Assembly: GCA_029964075.1 (NCBI GenBank) | Contig: CM057135.1 | Coordinates: 30,865,366-30,929,365 of the forward strand | Direction: 5' to 3' | Length of the DNA: 64,000 nt | Source of the DNA: Patiria pectinifera | Lineage: Eukaryota; Echinodermata; Asteroidea; Valvatida; Asterinidae | In this document: positions 49,366 to 62,835 of the stretch, piece by piece | How positions within the stretch are numbered: position 1 is the first letter of the stretch | How the letters are laid out: every line of letters starts with the position of its first letter | The notes under the pieces: model-generated | Told to the model about the DNA's origin: nothing | Databases searched by the model: none | What the model saw: the letters and a program-made list of their open reading frames with translations, nothing else | Position numbers and translations under genes: made by a program

Positions 49366-52300
49366 ATGGCTGCGCCACTGCCAGCCATCCACAACACAAG
49401 AGGCCATTCACCCATCCATGATCAAGCCATTGCACAGCACCGAGTCCCAAGCCCTCCCAGCAAATCCAGGCCACAGGATCAATACGTCAAACCCAAGCTG
49501 AAAGGCCAGGGCAGGAGGGAGCGAGAACACATGATGAAACAGCAACTGCTGAAGAACAAGAAGCCGAGCCTGACAAAACTTGATACACAGAAGTAAGTAC
49601 ATGATGAACACTGACGCACCTTATCAATTTGTTTTCTCATATGAACAAGAATTCAATACATTTTTCTATTTTATTGGTGTTTTACTTAATTTGTAATTAA
49701 TGCGTTACTTACTTCTTCAGGTATCGCAACACATCCTTTCATAACCTGTGCCTTGAGATGTTGAAGGATGGTTTTCATCGCTCCTTCTCAGAGGTCTTTG
49801 CCTTGGTTCAGCAGCAGAAGGCTGAGATAGATGCAGCCGGACCAGACTCCCTGCTGCAAGACCGGCGTCTCCTGGCAGAACAGGAAGCCAAGCTGGAGGA
49901 GATGAAGAAGAGATTAACTGAGGCAGAGTTGGCTCTCAGGATAGGTATGGGGTCTATCAGTAAATGTTTGCGAGTGACCATAGTCATCAAGGCAGAAGTG
50001 GTGTCAGGATGATAAATTCAATATGGGGGTTTGCCCTTCACCCACGTATTTTATAAAAATACAACGGTGAAGGGTAAAACCCCATATTGAAGAAGTTCCT
50101 TTAGTTTGTAGATCAGCAAAAAACATTCATATTTTTAGAGTATAACAAACTTTCACAGTACTATTTTTAAGATACAGGGTGTTTAAAAAAAATTTAGCAG
50201 TCGGTCGATAAATAATAAAAATACAAGCACTCTCTTTTGCAAAACTTTAATATATAGAGTCTGAATGTGTAGTAAATTCTCTACACAATGGTCTTTATAA
50301 CCATGTGCAATTCAGCTGAAAGGCTGCAAAACATTGGATTTTTTTTATTAAACCAGAATAATAATAATAATCCCATCTCACTTGGACACCCCAGTCCAGA
50401 GATACAGCTAATTAAATGAAACGACTTGAATTCCAAGTTGGGCCACTTGGTATCTAATGAAAGGCATTCACACACCAAGAAGGTGAAGAAAGTGGCCCAA
50501 ACAGATTTGGACAGTCTTTACAAGCTTTGCCGTAACTTTGAAACAAAAGGTCATTTCACACAGAACAAAAATCCTGTTAAGAGTAAAGAAACACTCTTAT
50601 CATCTCATGGTAGTTTTAAAAAACAGTTTAGTTTCCTCGAAAAAAAAATTGTTTGACTGCTACATTTTTTTAGACACCCTGTAGATATTGTTGGCAACCT
50701 ATTGTTTTTGAAAACAATTTTGGAGTTCTTGAGTTCGTATTTCCGAACAAAAATATCATGCTGTAACAAAAAATCTCAATGAGGATGAATTCTAAATTTT
50801 CTTATAAGTCTCTTTGAAACTGTCTTGTCTAACAGATGACATGGACGGCGTCTTCACAGCCAGAAACCTCCTTGCTGAATACTTCTTAGACACAGGGGAT
50901 CTGTGGCTGTCAGATCATTTCTTCATCTCGTGTCTTGAGATGGCACAGAAGATCAAAGGAGACGGGAGGAGGAAAGAGGGAGAAGCCCATTGTAATATGG
51001 GTCGTGCTTATGAGAGAAGAAGTAAGTCAGGATTGAAAAGTTGTCAATGGGACACTCCTAAATCTGACAGAAAATACTTGTCCAATTAAAAAAAATACAG
51101 CACAACCTCCCCCCCCCCCAAGGATTTTGTTTACAAGATTTATCAATTCAGGTCATTCCAATCTTTGTATTAGCCTGAGCATACTGTATATGTACATACT
51201 CCCGTGAGGTATACATGTATGTAACACCAGATTCAGACTTCTCGGTTTACAAGTACAAGACACGAAACTACTTGTACAACCTGTATTACACTGTTTTAAA
51301 AGTGGAACCCTTTCTCACTTGTTGCCAACTTGTAGAGGAGTACCAAGAAGCAGTCGAGCATTTTGAGAGCTTTGATGAGCTGACATCCAAGAACCCTGAC
51401 TGGACAAATGCCGAGGGACAGAGCCTCCACTCAGAGGCCTGTGAGCATCTCAGGCGGCTGTACACAACGATTGCTGAGACGTACCAGCAAGGAGAGGACA
51501 AGGATCTTCAGGAAGCAATCGCTAACTTGCTGAAAGCTTTTGAGAAGGCTAAAGAGAGTGAGTATGATCTGGAGTAGTGTGTCAGTGCTTAGAAGTTATG
51601 ATCAGTATAAGCTAGAGATGAATTGTGTCACATGCAGAAACATGTGGGAAATGAGACTACCGTGGTATGAATTGTGTATTAAGGAGTCAAGTGTACAGAG
51701 CTGTTCTTGAGAGAACTCATATGGCTTTCCTTTTTTGAGGTAGCGTGGGTAGCAGGGCGTTGATCCAAAATGATGTGATACACCGTGCCCTCTGGAGATA
51801 TGCACACAATAGGGAACAAAAGCTTGTATACGTCTCCATAGGGCAATTTCTATAGATGACTACGTCTCCACAAGGTTTTCACGAAATAGATATATGGATT
51901 TTACTCAAAAACTGGGAATTTCCAAGGTATGATGATCGGTCGCAAATGGTAGAGTTTTCGAACAGGGATATTAAGTCCGAATTTCAGCCAAGGAAATTAA
52001 TTTTGGTTAAAATAAGAGCATTTTGAAACTACACTTTCAAACTCGAAAACTTTACTACCGAGAACAAAGAAATGTCTCCACAAGGATACAAATTTCAGTA
52101 TGCGTGGACATGTTTGTGTAATTGCATGTCCTTTTTTACGCATAAATGAGAACAATTAATTGTTGACCTCGTTTCAGGTGGAGATGGGCAGAAAGAGGGA
52201 GAGGCCAGCTACAGGTTAGGTCTCGCCTACGAAGGCATCGGTGACTCAGAAACAGCACTCATGGTAATCCTTGCATTTCTTACAATCAGTAGAGACAAAA

Positions 52301-54545
52301 ATATATGTCAATTTAAATGAGCTCACCAGGGTCAGTTCAGGTTCTAGCAGGCGGGTAAGCCACAAAATCCGTATTAATCGAACGATCAAACGCGGGCCAT
52401 CATGGTCCTCACATGACGTCTGTAGCCATGGACAAAATGCCCTTTTCAGATTGAGTCTTACTTTGAGATCTACTGCTATTTTGTGAATCGCAAAAAGTAA
52501 CAACGTCAGGCTGGAATTTTAGACTCTCAAGTCGCAATGAGATCAATAAATATTTTTATTTAGACTTCAAATAAAGTTGATTTTGGTTCACTTGATCTCT
52601 TTTGCTGTCCAGCGGCCATATTTGTTCGGTTATTTTTTGGAATAAACAACGCATGCGTCTAATGTATTTCCACCAATAAGTTCGCTCCACGAGCGCAGTC
52701 TGTGGTGGTCGACCCGGGTGAGCCCAGAAAATGACATCAGAGCTAATCGAACGTCACGGGGCTAACCTGAGTCGACCCGGGGGAGCTAATTAAATGTACC
52801 CAAAGATTGATTGATCACTAAGGGCTAATCCTGGTCTCTGATTTGACTAATTTTTTAGCCTCTTTTCCGTGTTCTTCTCCAGTACCATACAGGGTTCATG
52901 GACATCTGTAAGAAGTTGGGAGACCAAGATGGTATGGGCAAAGCCTGCGAAGCTATCGCTAAATCATATGAAAAGTAAGTGTCGTAGATTTCTTCACACT
53001 TGAAATATGATAAAATATTATTTGAAATAATCCCCTCAATATGAATACTTGGAAAGAGTTACCAGGAAAAGCAAAATTTGTCTTGCTTAATAACAATCAA
53101 TTATACACCCAATGTAAAATAAAATTGTCAAATGGATTTTATGACGGTTTCTCCTCTCATCGGCTGATTTCTGTCTGCAACTCTTTATTCAGACAAGGAA
53201 AACTTGACGAAGCAGTCAGATACTTGGAGATGTTTGAGGACATTGCTGAGAAGAGTAACCAGTTGACAGCACACGGAAATGCCTGCAGTTGCCTCGGAGC
53301 AATCTACAATTCCTTGGTGAGTATGTAGATTGTACAAAGAACTTGTCATGTTGAGGGCGGGCCTAAGAAATAGCTCTGCTGCTGTCCTTAAAGACAGTTC
53401 CTAGGGACCAAGTGATCTTAACTGTGAAGGGCACCATTTAGGGCTAATAACTATTTACATGTGGACGTTCTTCAGATACATGCCTCTGAAGGGAGAAAAC
53501 CCATGGGGCCAACAGTGTAGCCACACAGGAAAGTGATGGTATTTTTTAAAACTAGCTGCTGTGGGCTCCGTGCCCAAGTACCCCTTCAACGGAGACCTAC
53601 TGGCTCTCGGCCCATCCACTTTGTATTTCGAATGATCCAAAGTTATTGGGGGCGGAATAGTCTGGGAGACCATCGCAAGTTAAATTCAAACATATTCGCG
53701 CGCTGACAACGCCTGACACTCACGTGCAAAGACACTACGGCATAACTTTGTGCACATTCAGGATAAATAAGTTGTGCGTATTTCGCGCGTGAACCAGTAC
53801 CGTACGCACACGTCGTGTCCCTTCCAAGGGGTTCTCAAAACTGGTAAAAAAGCGCCGCCTTTTGTTGGCGCAAGGAGCCCATGAGCTATGTGAAGTTAAA
53901 TGGGTATAACATAAATCTGACTAATGGAATCTAATAACATTCGATCCTTGTACATTTGTGAACAGGGAAAGTACAAGAAAGCCTCCCACTACTTTGGCAG
54001 TGCCTTCAACATTGCCCGTAGTATGGACAACCCTGTCTTCTTTGAGACAATGAGGGCGGAGTTTGGGATAGCCAACGCCCACCGAGCCCTGAGTCGATTC
54101 ATGGGAGTGATTGAGAGACCTGATAAGACTAACACGCTGAAACTGATTGACTGGAAGGATGTCAGGAATGACCAGATGGCAGAGGAGGAAGGTGGGTGAA
54201 TAGGACTGTAACCTGAGACCTTTGGACTACGAGTCCAGTGTTTCACCCACTACCTAGCCCCTACAAATAGTCTATTCGTTCTCTCTGTACACCATATGTG
54301 CATTTATTTGTCTTGTCTGTAGGTGAACATTCCCACTTGATTCAAAACTTGTGCCTTCAAACTGGCGAAACAATTTTTTGAAAATTTATAAGAGTGACCA
54401 TATTTAGTGTACTGAGTAGATGGTTTCTGTATGTGTTGGCAACATATTTGGGTAGCGTGCATACTTGGCATTTTGCTGTTGTTTTTTCGTCTCGCTAAAT
54501 TTTGTTTGTCTTTATCATTTTATTGCAGATGAGCCGAGTGAGTGA
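49366..54545 (+). CDS. TTC29: Tetratricopeptide repeat protein TTC29, axonemal
   Basis: TTC29 is a TPR protein of cilia and sperm flagella linked to axonemal transport. Exons: 49366-49592, 49721-49944, 50836-51021, 51336-51557, 52178-52263, 52883-52974, 53193-53316, 53966-54191, 54529-54545. They sum to 1404 nt, 467 aa (human 475), with all phases consistent. An unstructured basic N-terminus (about 1-75) is followed by the conserved start of the fold, NLCLEMLKDGFHRSFSEVFAL. TPR-like helices follow, such as DGRRKEGEAHCNMGRAYERR, DGQKEGEASYRLGLAYEGIG and QLTAHGNACSCLGAIY, then GKYKKASHYFGSAFNIAR. The C-terminus is short and acidic and the last exon holds only six codons. It is divergent from OTUD4 and convergent with SQSTM1. 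Introns carry a MITE and a foldback. Confidence 0.93.
50017..50091. repeat. 75-bp near-perfect foldback in a TTC29 intron
   Basis: ttcaatatgggg...cccttcacc is mirrored by ggtgaaggg...ccccatattgaa, with a central gtattttataaaaatac that is itself nearly palindromic. It would form a long hairpin in the pre-mRNA. Confidence 0.75.
50173..50683. mobile_element. Mariner-type MITE in a TTC29 intron
   Basis: Inverted ends TACAGGGTGTTTAAAAAAAA and TTTTTTAGACACCCTGTA with TA borders, and matched inner motifs tagcagtc/gactgcta. About 510 bp, no transposase. Confidence 0.65.
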
Positions 54546-54702
54546 TCAAGCAGCGCCAACTTTTGGACCGTATATTCCTTCTAAATTCCCCTAAATTTCA
54601 ATCAATTTGTAAAAAAGATAGAATTAAACAAACACAGATAAACTATAGTTTCTTAAGAAGAACAATATCATCCAAGAACAAAGGTTGTAGTAAGAGACAA
54701 GA

Positions 54703-54708
54703 AATAAA
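54703..54708 (+). terminator. Candidate TTC29 polyadenylation signal
   Basis: AATAAA about 160 nt after the stop codon. Another lies near 55500. Confidence 0.4.
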
Positions 54709-57475
54709 GCCATTGTTCTGACAAGCAATAATCTTCCCCTCCCAAGATTTTTCTTATTGTACCTTTTTGCACAGAGACAGCAGACCAATTCAAATTAAAA
54801 AGAGTGTCATCTTGTCCCGAAAGAACAATGCTTGGATTAACACTCTTGTATCTGTTCATTTTAAAATATGTTCCTCAAGAGAGCAAGAAGATTAGTTGTT
54901 CATGTGACCCCCCCCCCCCATACTTTAAGAAATCTGAAGACTTTAACTTGTGTTTTTAAGATTTACAGAACAATATTGATGAGAAACAGAGCTTAATAAT
55001 TCAGGTTATTTGGGGGATTTCCATTATATTGTATAAACATTGTAAATAGGGTTTACAGTTTAATAATCTATTCAAACCAATGTTCCCTTAAATTTGATGG
55101 TTTTTGAGTCGTTGAGTAAATTGTATATTTAATGGTAGTTTTTATCTTTGTAAAGATGATACTTTATTAAGAAATGTATATATTTTTGTTTCATGCGTCC
55201 GTCCATCAACAAAACGTTTTTCAGGTCATGCATTGCTTTGTATGCATCAAATATGGTTGCCTTTAGGCTGCCTTTATGCCCTTCCATCCAGTGCTTAAAA
55301 ATCATTCCATTCTCCGTCCAGGAACTATATTCTTGTGATCTAATAAAAGAAAGAATGACGAATACAAATTTCAGAGGCCATTTTGTTCAGTTACTCACTC
55401 TGTGTCACCTTTCTTTATTTCCTTCATAAAATATCCTGAATCAAAATAGAATTCCCCAATTCTTTGAAGTCATAAAAAATACATCATAAAAATTGTTAAT
55501 AAATATTTTAAATAAAACACTTCAAACGTTTCAAATGGAATCGTATTTGCAACACTCGAAAACAACCACTGTCAAATACCCGCAATCAGCTGTAACCTTT
55601 TAAGTGCACTATATTCTACACCAAATGGTCAAGTTAAATGAAACAAACAGAAAGAAAACTTATGCTAAACAATTGATAACATTGGGTGAATACATTCATT
55701 CAAAATGAAAAATGTAAAAATAAGCATAATGCCCGTATCCATGCTTTAATTGACTACATGCAGTAATAGGTCAACACAGAATCTGACTTTGCTTGGGATT
55801 CTAACGCTCACAGATGTCATCAAGTGCATACTTCATGTATAATTATTCCACAATGCAACATTTCTACAACTTATCATTTAGGCTGATAATAGTGTATAGA
55901 AGCATTTCACAAGGACTATAGTATTAGAGATACAAGGTAACTTTTATACTCGGAGATAATAATGTCTTAACTTATTGAGACACATTGACCACAAAAAGGC
56001 TATCAAGTCACAGAGAGATGTGAATTTTGCAATTTGTGCAAATTTGAAGAGCTCAACTTGGAGACAATGGAATTATTTGCCTTAATTACATGGAACTAAT
56101 GCACAATAACACCAAGCTGGCTGCCATTTCACAATAACACCAAGCAGGTGCCATATTTCACAATAACAGGTGCCATTTCAAGTTGATATATCAGCTCATG
56201 ACATAAAGAGTTTAAATGAAACCAAATGTAATAGGCCCATTGGAAATTTTAAGAATTCCAAAACTTAATGCCTCAAAAATTCATGGAAAAGAATTTCAAA
56301 GTTGATTACCAATTCACAACCTGACATCCGATTTGTGGTAAAATGTCTATGTTACTTAGTTTTTACATGTATATATGGAAAAGCAAACTACAAGCTATTA
56401 ATATAATGGTTAACAAGATAATGAATTGAAAGCAGTGAGGAGAATGCAAAACCCGGTCCAGCCAGAGGCAATGCATCCAGCATACTGCCACACCTCACTG
56501 CTAGATCCACTAACTCAAAGCATTCAGTGCAACATCCACACAGACAGGTCAAAATCTAGGATACTAGATTAAAAAATGCAATAATGGGGCCAGATTTTTT
56601 TTTAATAGAATTTAAACTAAGCTCATTCTAGGGGAGTCAGGTTGGCGTAGCGGTACTTTCCTAGCCTTCCACCGCTGTGACCCGGGTTCGAATCCCGCCT
56701 GGGCCAATATGTGGATTGGGTTTTCAGTCCCTGCCTGATTCCGTGGGTTTTCCCCAGAATATTCTGGGCCTTTCCTGCCACCTCTAAAACTGTATTTTCT
56801 TCTCATTGTCTTCTCTCTACAGGTTTCTTCAGGCTTGCGAGCTACAGTGCCTAGGACGCTTTTGAGAAATCCTTGGTTTCATTAACAGAAATGATTAATA
56901 ATAATAATAACAATAATTCTGATATGAAGGAGATTCTTTATAATGTTACCCCCAGAACACCACCCGAGCCCAAATTCATGACTCTGCAAACTACAGAATT
57001 TGGCACACCACCATTTAATGCTTACAAAGCAACTGCCACAATGCAAACATAAGCAGTGACCTATCCAGTAACAGCAAGAACCATGAAATTGGGTCCTGTT
57101 TGTGTACACAACTGGAGACAACAGGAGCATGTCAAGCGTAGAAGTATGACTGCTATCGCAAGAAGTACTTGTTTCTGCTTTTAGGGAGCATTCAATACCA
57201 AATCTAAAGGTTCCAAATTTTAGACGACCCTGACAGAATATTCAAAGTCAATTTTAAAAACGTATGTAACTTAATCATGACAATGATTAACATGATGATT
57301 TCTTCAACCTCATAAGAAAGTTTCAACATAAAACAATGCTGTGCACTAATTTGTATTTGATTTTATGGGGGGGGGGGTTATCACAAATGGAAAGTTTCAC
57401 AACTGTAAAGAATAATTTGTCCTGTCTTCTTTTCACTGAATGCCTTTGATCTTGCTGGTCCCATCCATCCAACAA
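54709..57475. other. Convergent spacer between TTC29 and SQSTM1
   Basis: AT-rich, no supported gene. It likely holds both 3' UTRs. A short imperfect tandem repeat (about 56108-56176, unit near catttcacaataacaccaag) and a SINE (56627-56910) are present. Confidence 0.5.
56627..56910 (+). mobile_element. tRNA-derived SINE with (TAA)n tail
   Basis: The tRNA-like head has A-box TGGCGTAGCGG (56643-56653) and B-box GGGTTCGAATCCC (56684-56696). Next comes a body with gtgggttttccccag and a simple taataataa tail. The intact-looking B-box suggests moderate age. Confidence 0.75.
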
Positions 57476-60400
57476 TTACTTCTGCTGCTGCTGTGGCTGC
57501 TGTGGCTGCGGCTGCGGCTGCAGCTGCTGCTGCTGTGAACCAAACTTGATAGCATCCAGAGCACGATTGATGTCTCCTGCTTTGGTCTCCAGCAAGCGAG
57601 TCAACCAGCCACCGTCATCAGTGTATCCCATGGCTTTCATGTAGCTCAGGGCATTGGCAATACGCTCATCTAGGGTGTAAGACAAATTGAGAATAAGGGA
57701 ACAACAAAGCACCAATTTCTCCCACCCTGGTTTTACATCACAATTGCTTCGTATAAAATGTCAATAAAGGAAGGGTATGGCAGTGAAGTTTTGAGTAAGA
57801 TAGCTGTGATAGACATTTTAAAAGTTTAGCTGATTCCAAAGAATCCAGTTTACCTGGATGAGGGCTGATGTGCATGTCTTGCAGTTTGTCAGCTTCATTC
57901 TGCACAGCTTCGTCTGTGGCATCAGAACCAGTCACAGGTGGAGCTGATGGTCCCGGTCCAGACTGGCTAGAACTGGATTCATCCAGCAAAGTCCAACCAG
58001 GCTCATCCTGACGACCTCCAGCAGCACTGTCAGTCTCCTGAAAAACAAAACCAGAAGCATAATTTGACAATAAATGTGTATTTCATATGAGCTCCACAAC
58101 AGGTTTTTAAAAGTGATTTCTAATGTAAGTCGTTTTTTTTTCTTCAGCTTTAACAATTTGAAATACTTTTAAACACCTGAGATTTGTAGAATCCCTTTTA
58201 TGACTTTCACGTTAAAAAAGCATCCTTATGCCTTTTTCAGCCATGATTTTTTCACAAAGTGGATTGTACAGTACAAAACATGCACCAAGTGTAACAGCAA
58301 TTTCCAATCCCCAGCTCATCGTAGTCATACCACTCACCATGGTCTCATTTTCCTTGGCTTCTTTCTGGCTGCCTGACTTTCCAGCATCTCCACCAGCCTT
58401 GTTAGTGGCAGCACCAGCTCTAGCAGCTGCAGCAGCACCTGCAGCAGCAGCTGCAGCACCTCGCATTGCCTCCCATGTCTGTTGCTGCTGCTGTTGTTCC
58501 TCCTCACTGGACTCACAGTACTTCCATTTGCCCTTGCAGCCTTTCTTCTTGCCGTGTTTGTGACCATGATGTCCATGACCGTGTCCGTAGCCCCAGTTGT
58601 GGAAGCGCCCGCCGCGTCCGCTGCCACCACACTTGCGTCGCTGGCCCTCATGCTCCACATCTATGTCAACATCAATGCCTGTTGATGAAATGCACACAAA
58701 AGTACAGTCATTAGAAAACAAATTGGAAAACATCACATAGTACAATGTATTTTATTATCTCCTTACAGAATATGTGCCGTTTGTGCACATATTCTAGCCA
58801 CTGAAGTCTTACAACCACATAGCATTTTAGCTAGTTACTAGAAGATTGAAGCCTCTCATCCAGGGAGTCATCGTGATTTCAAAAGAAAAGAATGAGATTT
58901 CTTACCCAGAGGATCCAACATTTGAGCCACGCTCTGTCCAATGTCATGCAGGAAGCTCGCAGGGTTGAATGGTGCCTGGCCTTCTCCTGGGGTAGCCCCA
59001 CCCTGGCCACTCCCCTCAGGGTTAGATGCTCCCTCTGTGTTCTGGGGATTGTCCTGACCACACCCCTGCTGCGGCTGCTGTGGCTGCTGCTGTTGCTGCT
59101 GCTGCGCCGACCACCAGTGGCGCCAGCCTGGGTGGCCGAATGCACGCCACATGCCAGGGTGGAAGCCAAATCCCTGTCGTCAGAATGGGAAACACGATAA
59201 ATTAGTTAGTTGTCATGGCAACATATCATTAACATACACATCACATCATTACTACCAACATAACTAAACAATGGACAAGGATCCATGAACTAAGATGGCC
59301 AAATCAAAATCATGAGTATTATCCGTCAAGATCATTGATGTATGTAAAGCAAGTGTAAGACTTTGTTTCACAACTCACCCCGCATCTAGAGCGGCCTATC
59401 TGTGGGCGGCGGAACTTGACAAACTGGTGCTGTTCATGCAGACCTTTCTCCTCACAGACTTTACACAGGTCGTAGTCAGGGCACTCGATGCACTTGAAGC
59501 GCGGTCCACGGATCGGGGAGTCACAGCCATCACAGATGACCCCTGGATGGAAGATGTCTTCCTCGTGGACACCGGGGCCTGAGTCAGTGTTAGTCTCACC
59601 TCTACGGCCTGGGAGCACTGCAGGAATAAACAACAGAAACAATGTTTTTGAGATTAAATATCATAATAAGTGGTTTCTTCTAAGCTGCAGGCAGATCAAT
59701 GCACGTTTCTTTCTCATTTTGAAGCTGCCAACTTGAGTGGCATTAGGCCTTGCGGTTGGCAAATTCCATTTTTGACTGAAAAAAAAAGAGAATGCAGGCC
59801 AACTTCAAAAAGTTCACAATGTGATCTGATATTAGGTCCAAGCTTCTGTTGCTATCTTGGGAATGTGAAAACAAGGTAATTCAGTTTGGATGGAAACTAG
59901 GAGCATATCTACTAACCTCGGACATAGATGCGGAACACATCTTCACTCATCTGGCCCAGTGCCTCCACAAGCTCCTCATCGCTGGAGAAGGTGATCAAGT
60001 CATTCTCAGAATCTGTATTTGAAAAAAAAAATTGGAAAAATTGGAAAAATAATATTAGGTACACATAATATTATAATAAGGTATAATTCAGCCCTGCTGA
60101 AAAAAAAAAATAAAAAATAATTTAAAAACTGAAATCAGTGAGGCATGTAATATTCTAAAAGGTGATAATAATTTTAACAGAAAAAAATAATCATCAGGCA
60201 GGCTGAATTGTGAACCATGTCTGTAAATTCAGGATTTACAATTGCCCTATTACACTCTGTTGTTTACAAATATTCCTTGCCTCACTTTGCATACAACTGA
60301 ACAAGTCCAATAACACCCGACCAATCATGTTTACTTTTGCTCATATACATTATACATATGCATGAGCAATGGCAGCCTTTCAAATTTGGCTGAGTCACTT

Positions 60401-61033
60401 TCTGAGTCTGATTGGTTTTGTTTGCTTTGGCTCATTGCCAATACAACCCTGCAGAAAGGATTATAATGTATGCATATTCATGAGAATGGCTGCTCTTCTA
60501 TTTTGCAAGCATCATCAGTGATGACTCGGCCACGTTGCATAAAAAAGACTATTTATAGCCATGACAAAATGGCTATTGATAGCCAAACAACATGGAAAAC
60601 TTTCGAATTAAACATTGTGAGTTCATAAATAAATTACGTGTAAAATGTCAACAATCTACGCAAGATTTTTTTTGGCTGCATCGCTTTGTAAATACTTGGC
60701 TACATTTTTATAAACTTATTTTGTATAAATTTAATTTGAAGACTGAACAAAACTTGTACCATACTTTATTTCTTACAGACACACTGGAAATTCAACTTGT
60801 CACTTAATATTGGCTATATATACCCAGGAATTTTAGTTTAGGTTTTGTTAGGAGAACACACCTTTGTAGGCCAATGTAAAGTTGTCAGGGTTTCCCAAGG
60901 ATGGAAACACATGAGCTACGGTCTTGGACATGTACTCATAGTTAGAAGCAGCTCCTTGGTCCACAGAGAAACGCCGGATTTCCTTGTTGGCGTTCTCGCC
61001 GCGTTTCAGGTACGCTTTGACTGTCACAGACAT
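57476..61033 (-). CDS. SQSTM1: Sequestosome-1/p62, selective autophagy receptor
   Basis: p62 polymerises through PB1, binds ubiquitin through UBA and links cargo to Atg8/LC3. Exons (minus): 60862-61033, 59917-60012, 59379-59617, 58906-59173, 58338-58678, 57854-58037, 57476-57669; 1494 nt, 497 aa (human 440), phases consistent. PB1 spans about 1-89 with a basic cluster (K6, R20, R21) and an acidic OPCA loop ([14 protein letters not shown], 58-71). ZZ zinc finger spans 113-160 (CDGC, CIEC, CKVC). An LIR-like core WTLL lies at 387-390 after acidic residues. UBA spans about 434-476 with [14 protein letters not shown]. Unusual parts are a Gly/His/Lys segment ([16 protein letters not shown]), an Ala run and a Gln/Pro tail after UBA. 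No DxSTGE KEAP1 motif is seen. All core domains are intact. Confidence 0.95.
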
Positions 61034-61635
61034 GGTCAAACTTCTACACTTTCCTGTTGAGACAAACACATGACAAAAACATGAGAACAAAGCCTTTAAA
61101 ACATATATACTGTGGGTTTTTTTGCCTTCAAAACTTTGAATCGATTTGTAATTAGACATCTGAACCTCTTTTGAAGGAAAAGCCATTTTAATTTTAACTA
61201 TTTTGCATCCATCATTTTAAGCAGGTAGTTTCATATCTTACATTGTTTTCAGTCCAGCCTAGTAATCATTTCTACATTTGCTGTGCATTCGATTCTAAAG
61301 TGAGTGACGTATCATCAGGTAATGTAATCTCACACACATTTTCCCTGCGAATGTGGAAACAAAATTATTCTGGTGACGGTGTTTCTCTGTAGGTGGGGTT
61401 GAAAGATCTTCTCTGTCATCATATATTGTCATGATTGTTTCAAAAAAAATATGACATTGAAATATTCTTTAAAAAACACTACTAAATTGAAGAAATTATT
61501 ATCAGTCCATAGGCCTACCTGTTTAAAAAAAAACAGTCATGAACAAAACATAATTGATACATTTTAGCTCCACAATAATTGGCATTGCATGCACCACTTG
61601 CATGACTTGCTGACTTGAATTGAAAGTTGACTTAC

Positions 61636-61800
61636 GTTTTCCTCCAACAAAACTGAACGATTCAACAAGTTGTATTCTCTCACGAATTTCAGATGGTAGC
61701 TATAGCGTCTGGAAAAATCAGAAATGATGTCCAGTGGGGGCAAGGATGCTGCTTTTAAAGACTGTTTCGAATATTCTAGATTGCAAAATGTCGACTTCAA
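61636..61800 (-). promoter_or_regulatory. Probable SQSTM1 5' UTR exon
   Basis: A strong donor GTAAGT lies at 61630-61635 on the minus strand. A consensus acceptor (tttgtctcaacag) lies 16 nt upstream of the SQSTM1 ATG. Together they imply a non-coding first exon ending at 61636; its upstream limit is a guess. Confidence 0.35.
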
Positions 61801-62600
61801 TTTTGCCTACTCACAGTCTTACAAAACGTAGCTCTGTTGATATTTTGATCGCCTGTGTGTACATATGATTTGCATGACAAATGTCTGTTCTAAATATAGC
61901 GATTACATCACCATGAGGTTTTAATTTTGACGGGCGACATTTTGGTGATTTTCAACTTTTGAAATATGTCGAATTCGAAAGAAATAGGATGATTGAATCA
62001 TCAAAACTTTAATGTAAGCGTAATCGATTATTAAAATTGAAATTTCAATCGAAAAAAAACCCAAATATAATTCCTCTGTTGATTTTTCGTGGCCGTAAGA
62101 TGTATGTAGGATAGACTGGCTCCTTGTGTACCTCCAGACTACGTTGCAAAGGACAATCATTGAGTAGGGTTTCAGACTGCAGAGAGCGCTGATAGTTCTT
62201 AAAGGTGTTTCCCATTCTCTTACATAGATATATGGACAAGTAAAGCTTTGCAACTTTAACACAATTTCTGTTTAACAATCAAAATAAATATTTTTTTTGA
62301 CTTATTTTTGCAAAAATCGCTTGCATAAAATTATGGTTAATGATGTTAAAAACAAGTTGACAGTGACCGATGCATGAAATTTATCACTTGGGTATATCCC
62401 TTTAATAATAATAATTGCCACAACTATCAACATGTTTGTTTTAATAATTACATTTTGAAAATTAAAAATAAATCCACACACAAACTAATAATAATACCTC
62501 TTTATACGTATCTGCAATCTACCAACACAATTAGGTACTCAAGGCGCTGGAAATTATGTCTATTATTAGAGACAGGTAAATGAAGTACAGTGTACATGAG
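61801..62600. other. Spacer upstream of SQSTM1, no gene seen
   Basis: AT-rich sequence with no supported coding potential or clear repeat ends. It would include the distal SQSTM1 promoter. Confidence 0.4.
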
Positions 62601-62609
62601 AAATATGAG

Positions 62610-62835
62610 ACCCACTATGTAGCACCTTTTATATAATGGTTTACAAGGTGCTGCGGCGCATTAAGCAGCCACTGCCAGAAACACCGGGGCAAACCCCTTC
62701 TCTTAGCGATAAATGTTACTGGGTTCTTTAACGTGCATTACTCAACACACGGGACCTACGGCTTCACGTCCCATCCGAAGGACGAAGCAATAATGGTAAA
62801 GTGCCTTGCTCAGGAGCGCAAGCACATATGTTCCC
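62610..62835. repeat. Dispersed repeat with a conserved-looking core
   Basis: Sequence around gggttctttaacgtgcatta, gggacctacggcttcacgtc and ccatccgaaggacgaagca resembles a repeat core I recall from several marine invertebrate genomes. The class cannot be set from one copy. It is GC-richer than its flanks and non-coding in all frames. Confidence 0.45.

Noticed and set aside
58228-59200. Plus-strand ORFs opposite SQSTM1 exons
   Set aside because: Antisense of Ala/Gln-coding sequence; the minus strand has in-phase p62 exons.
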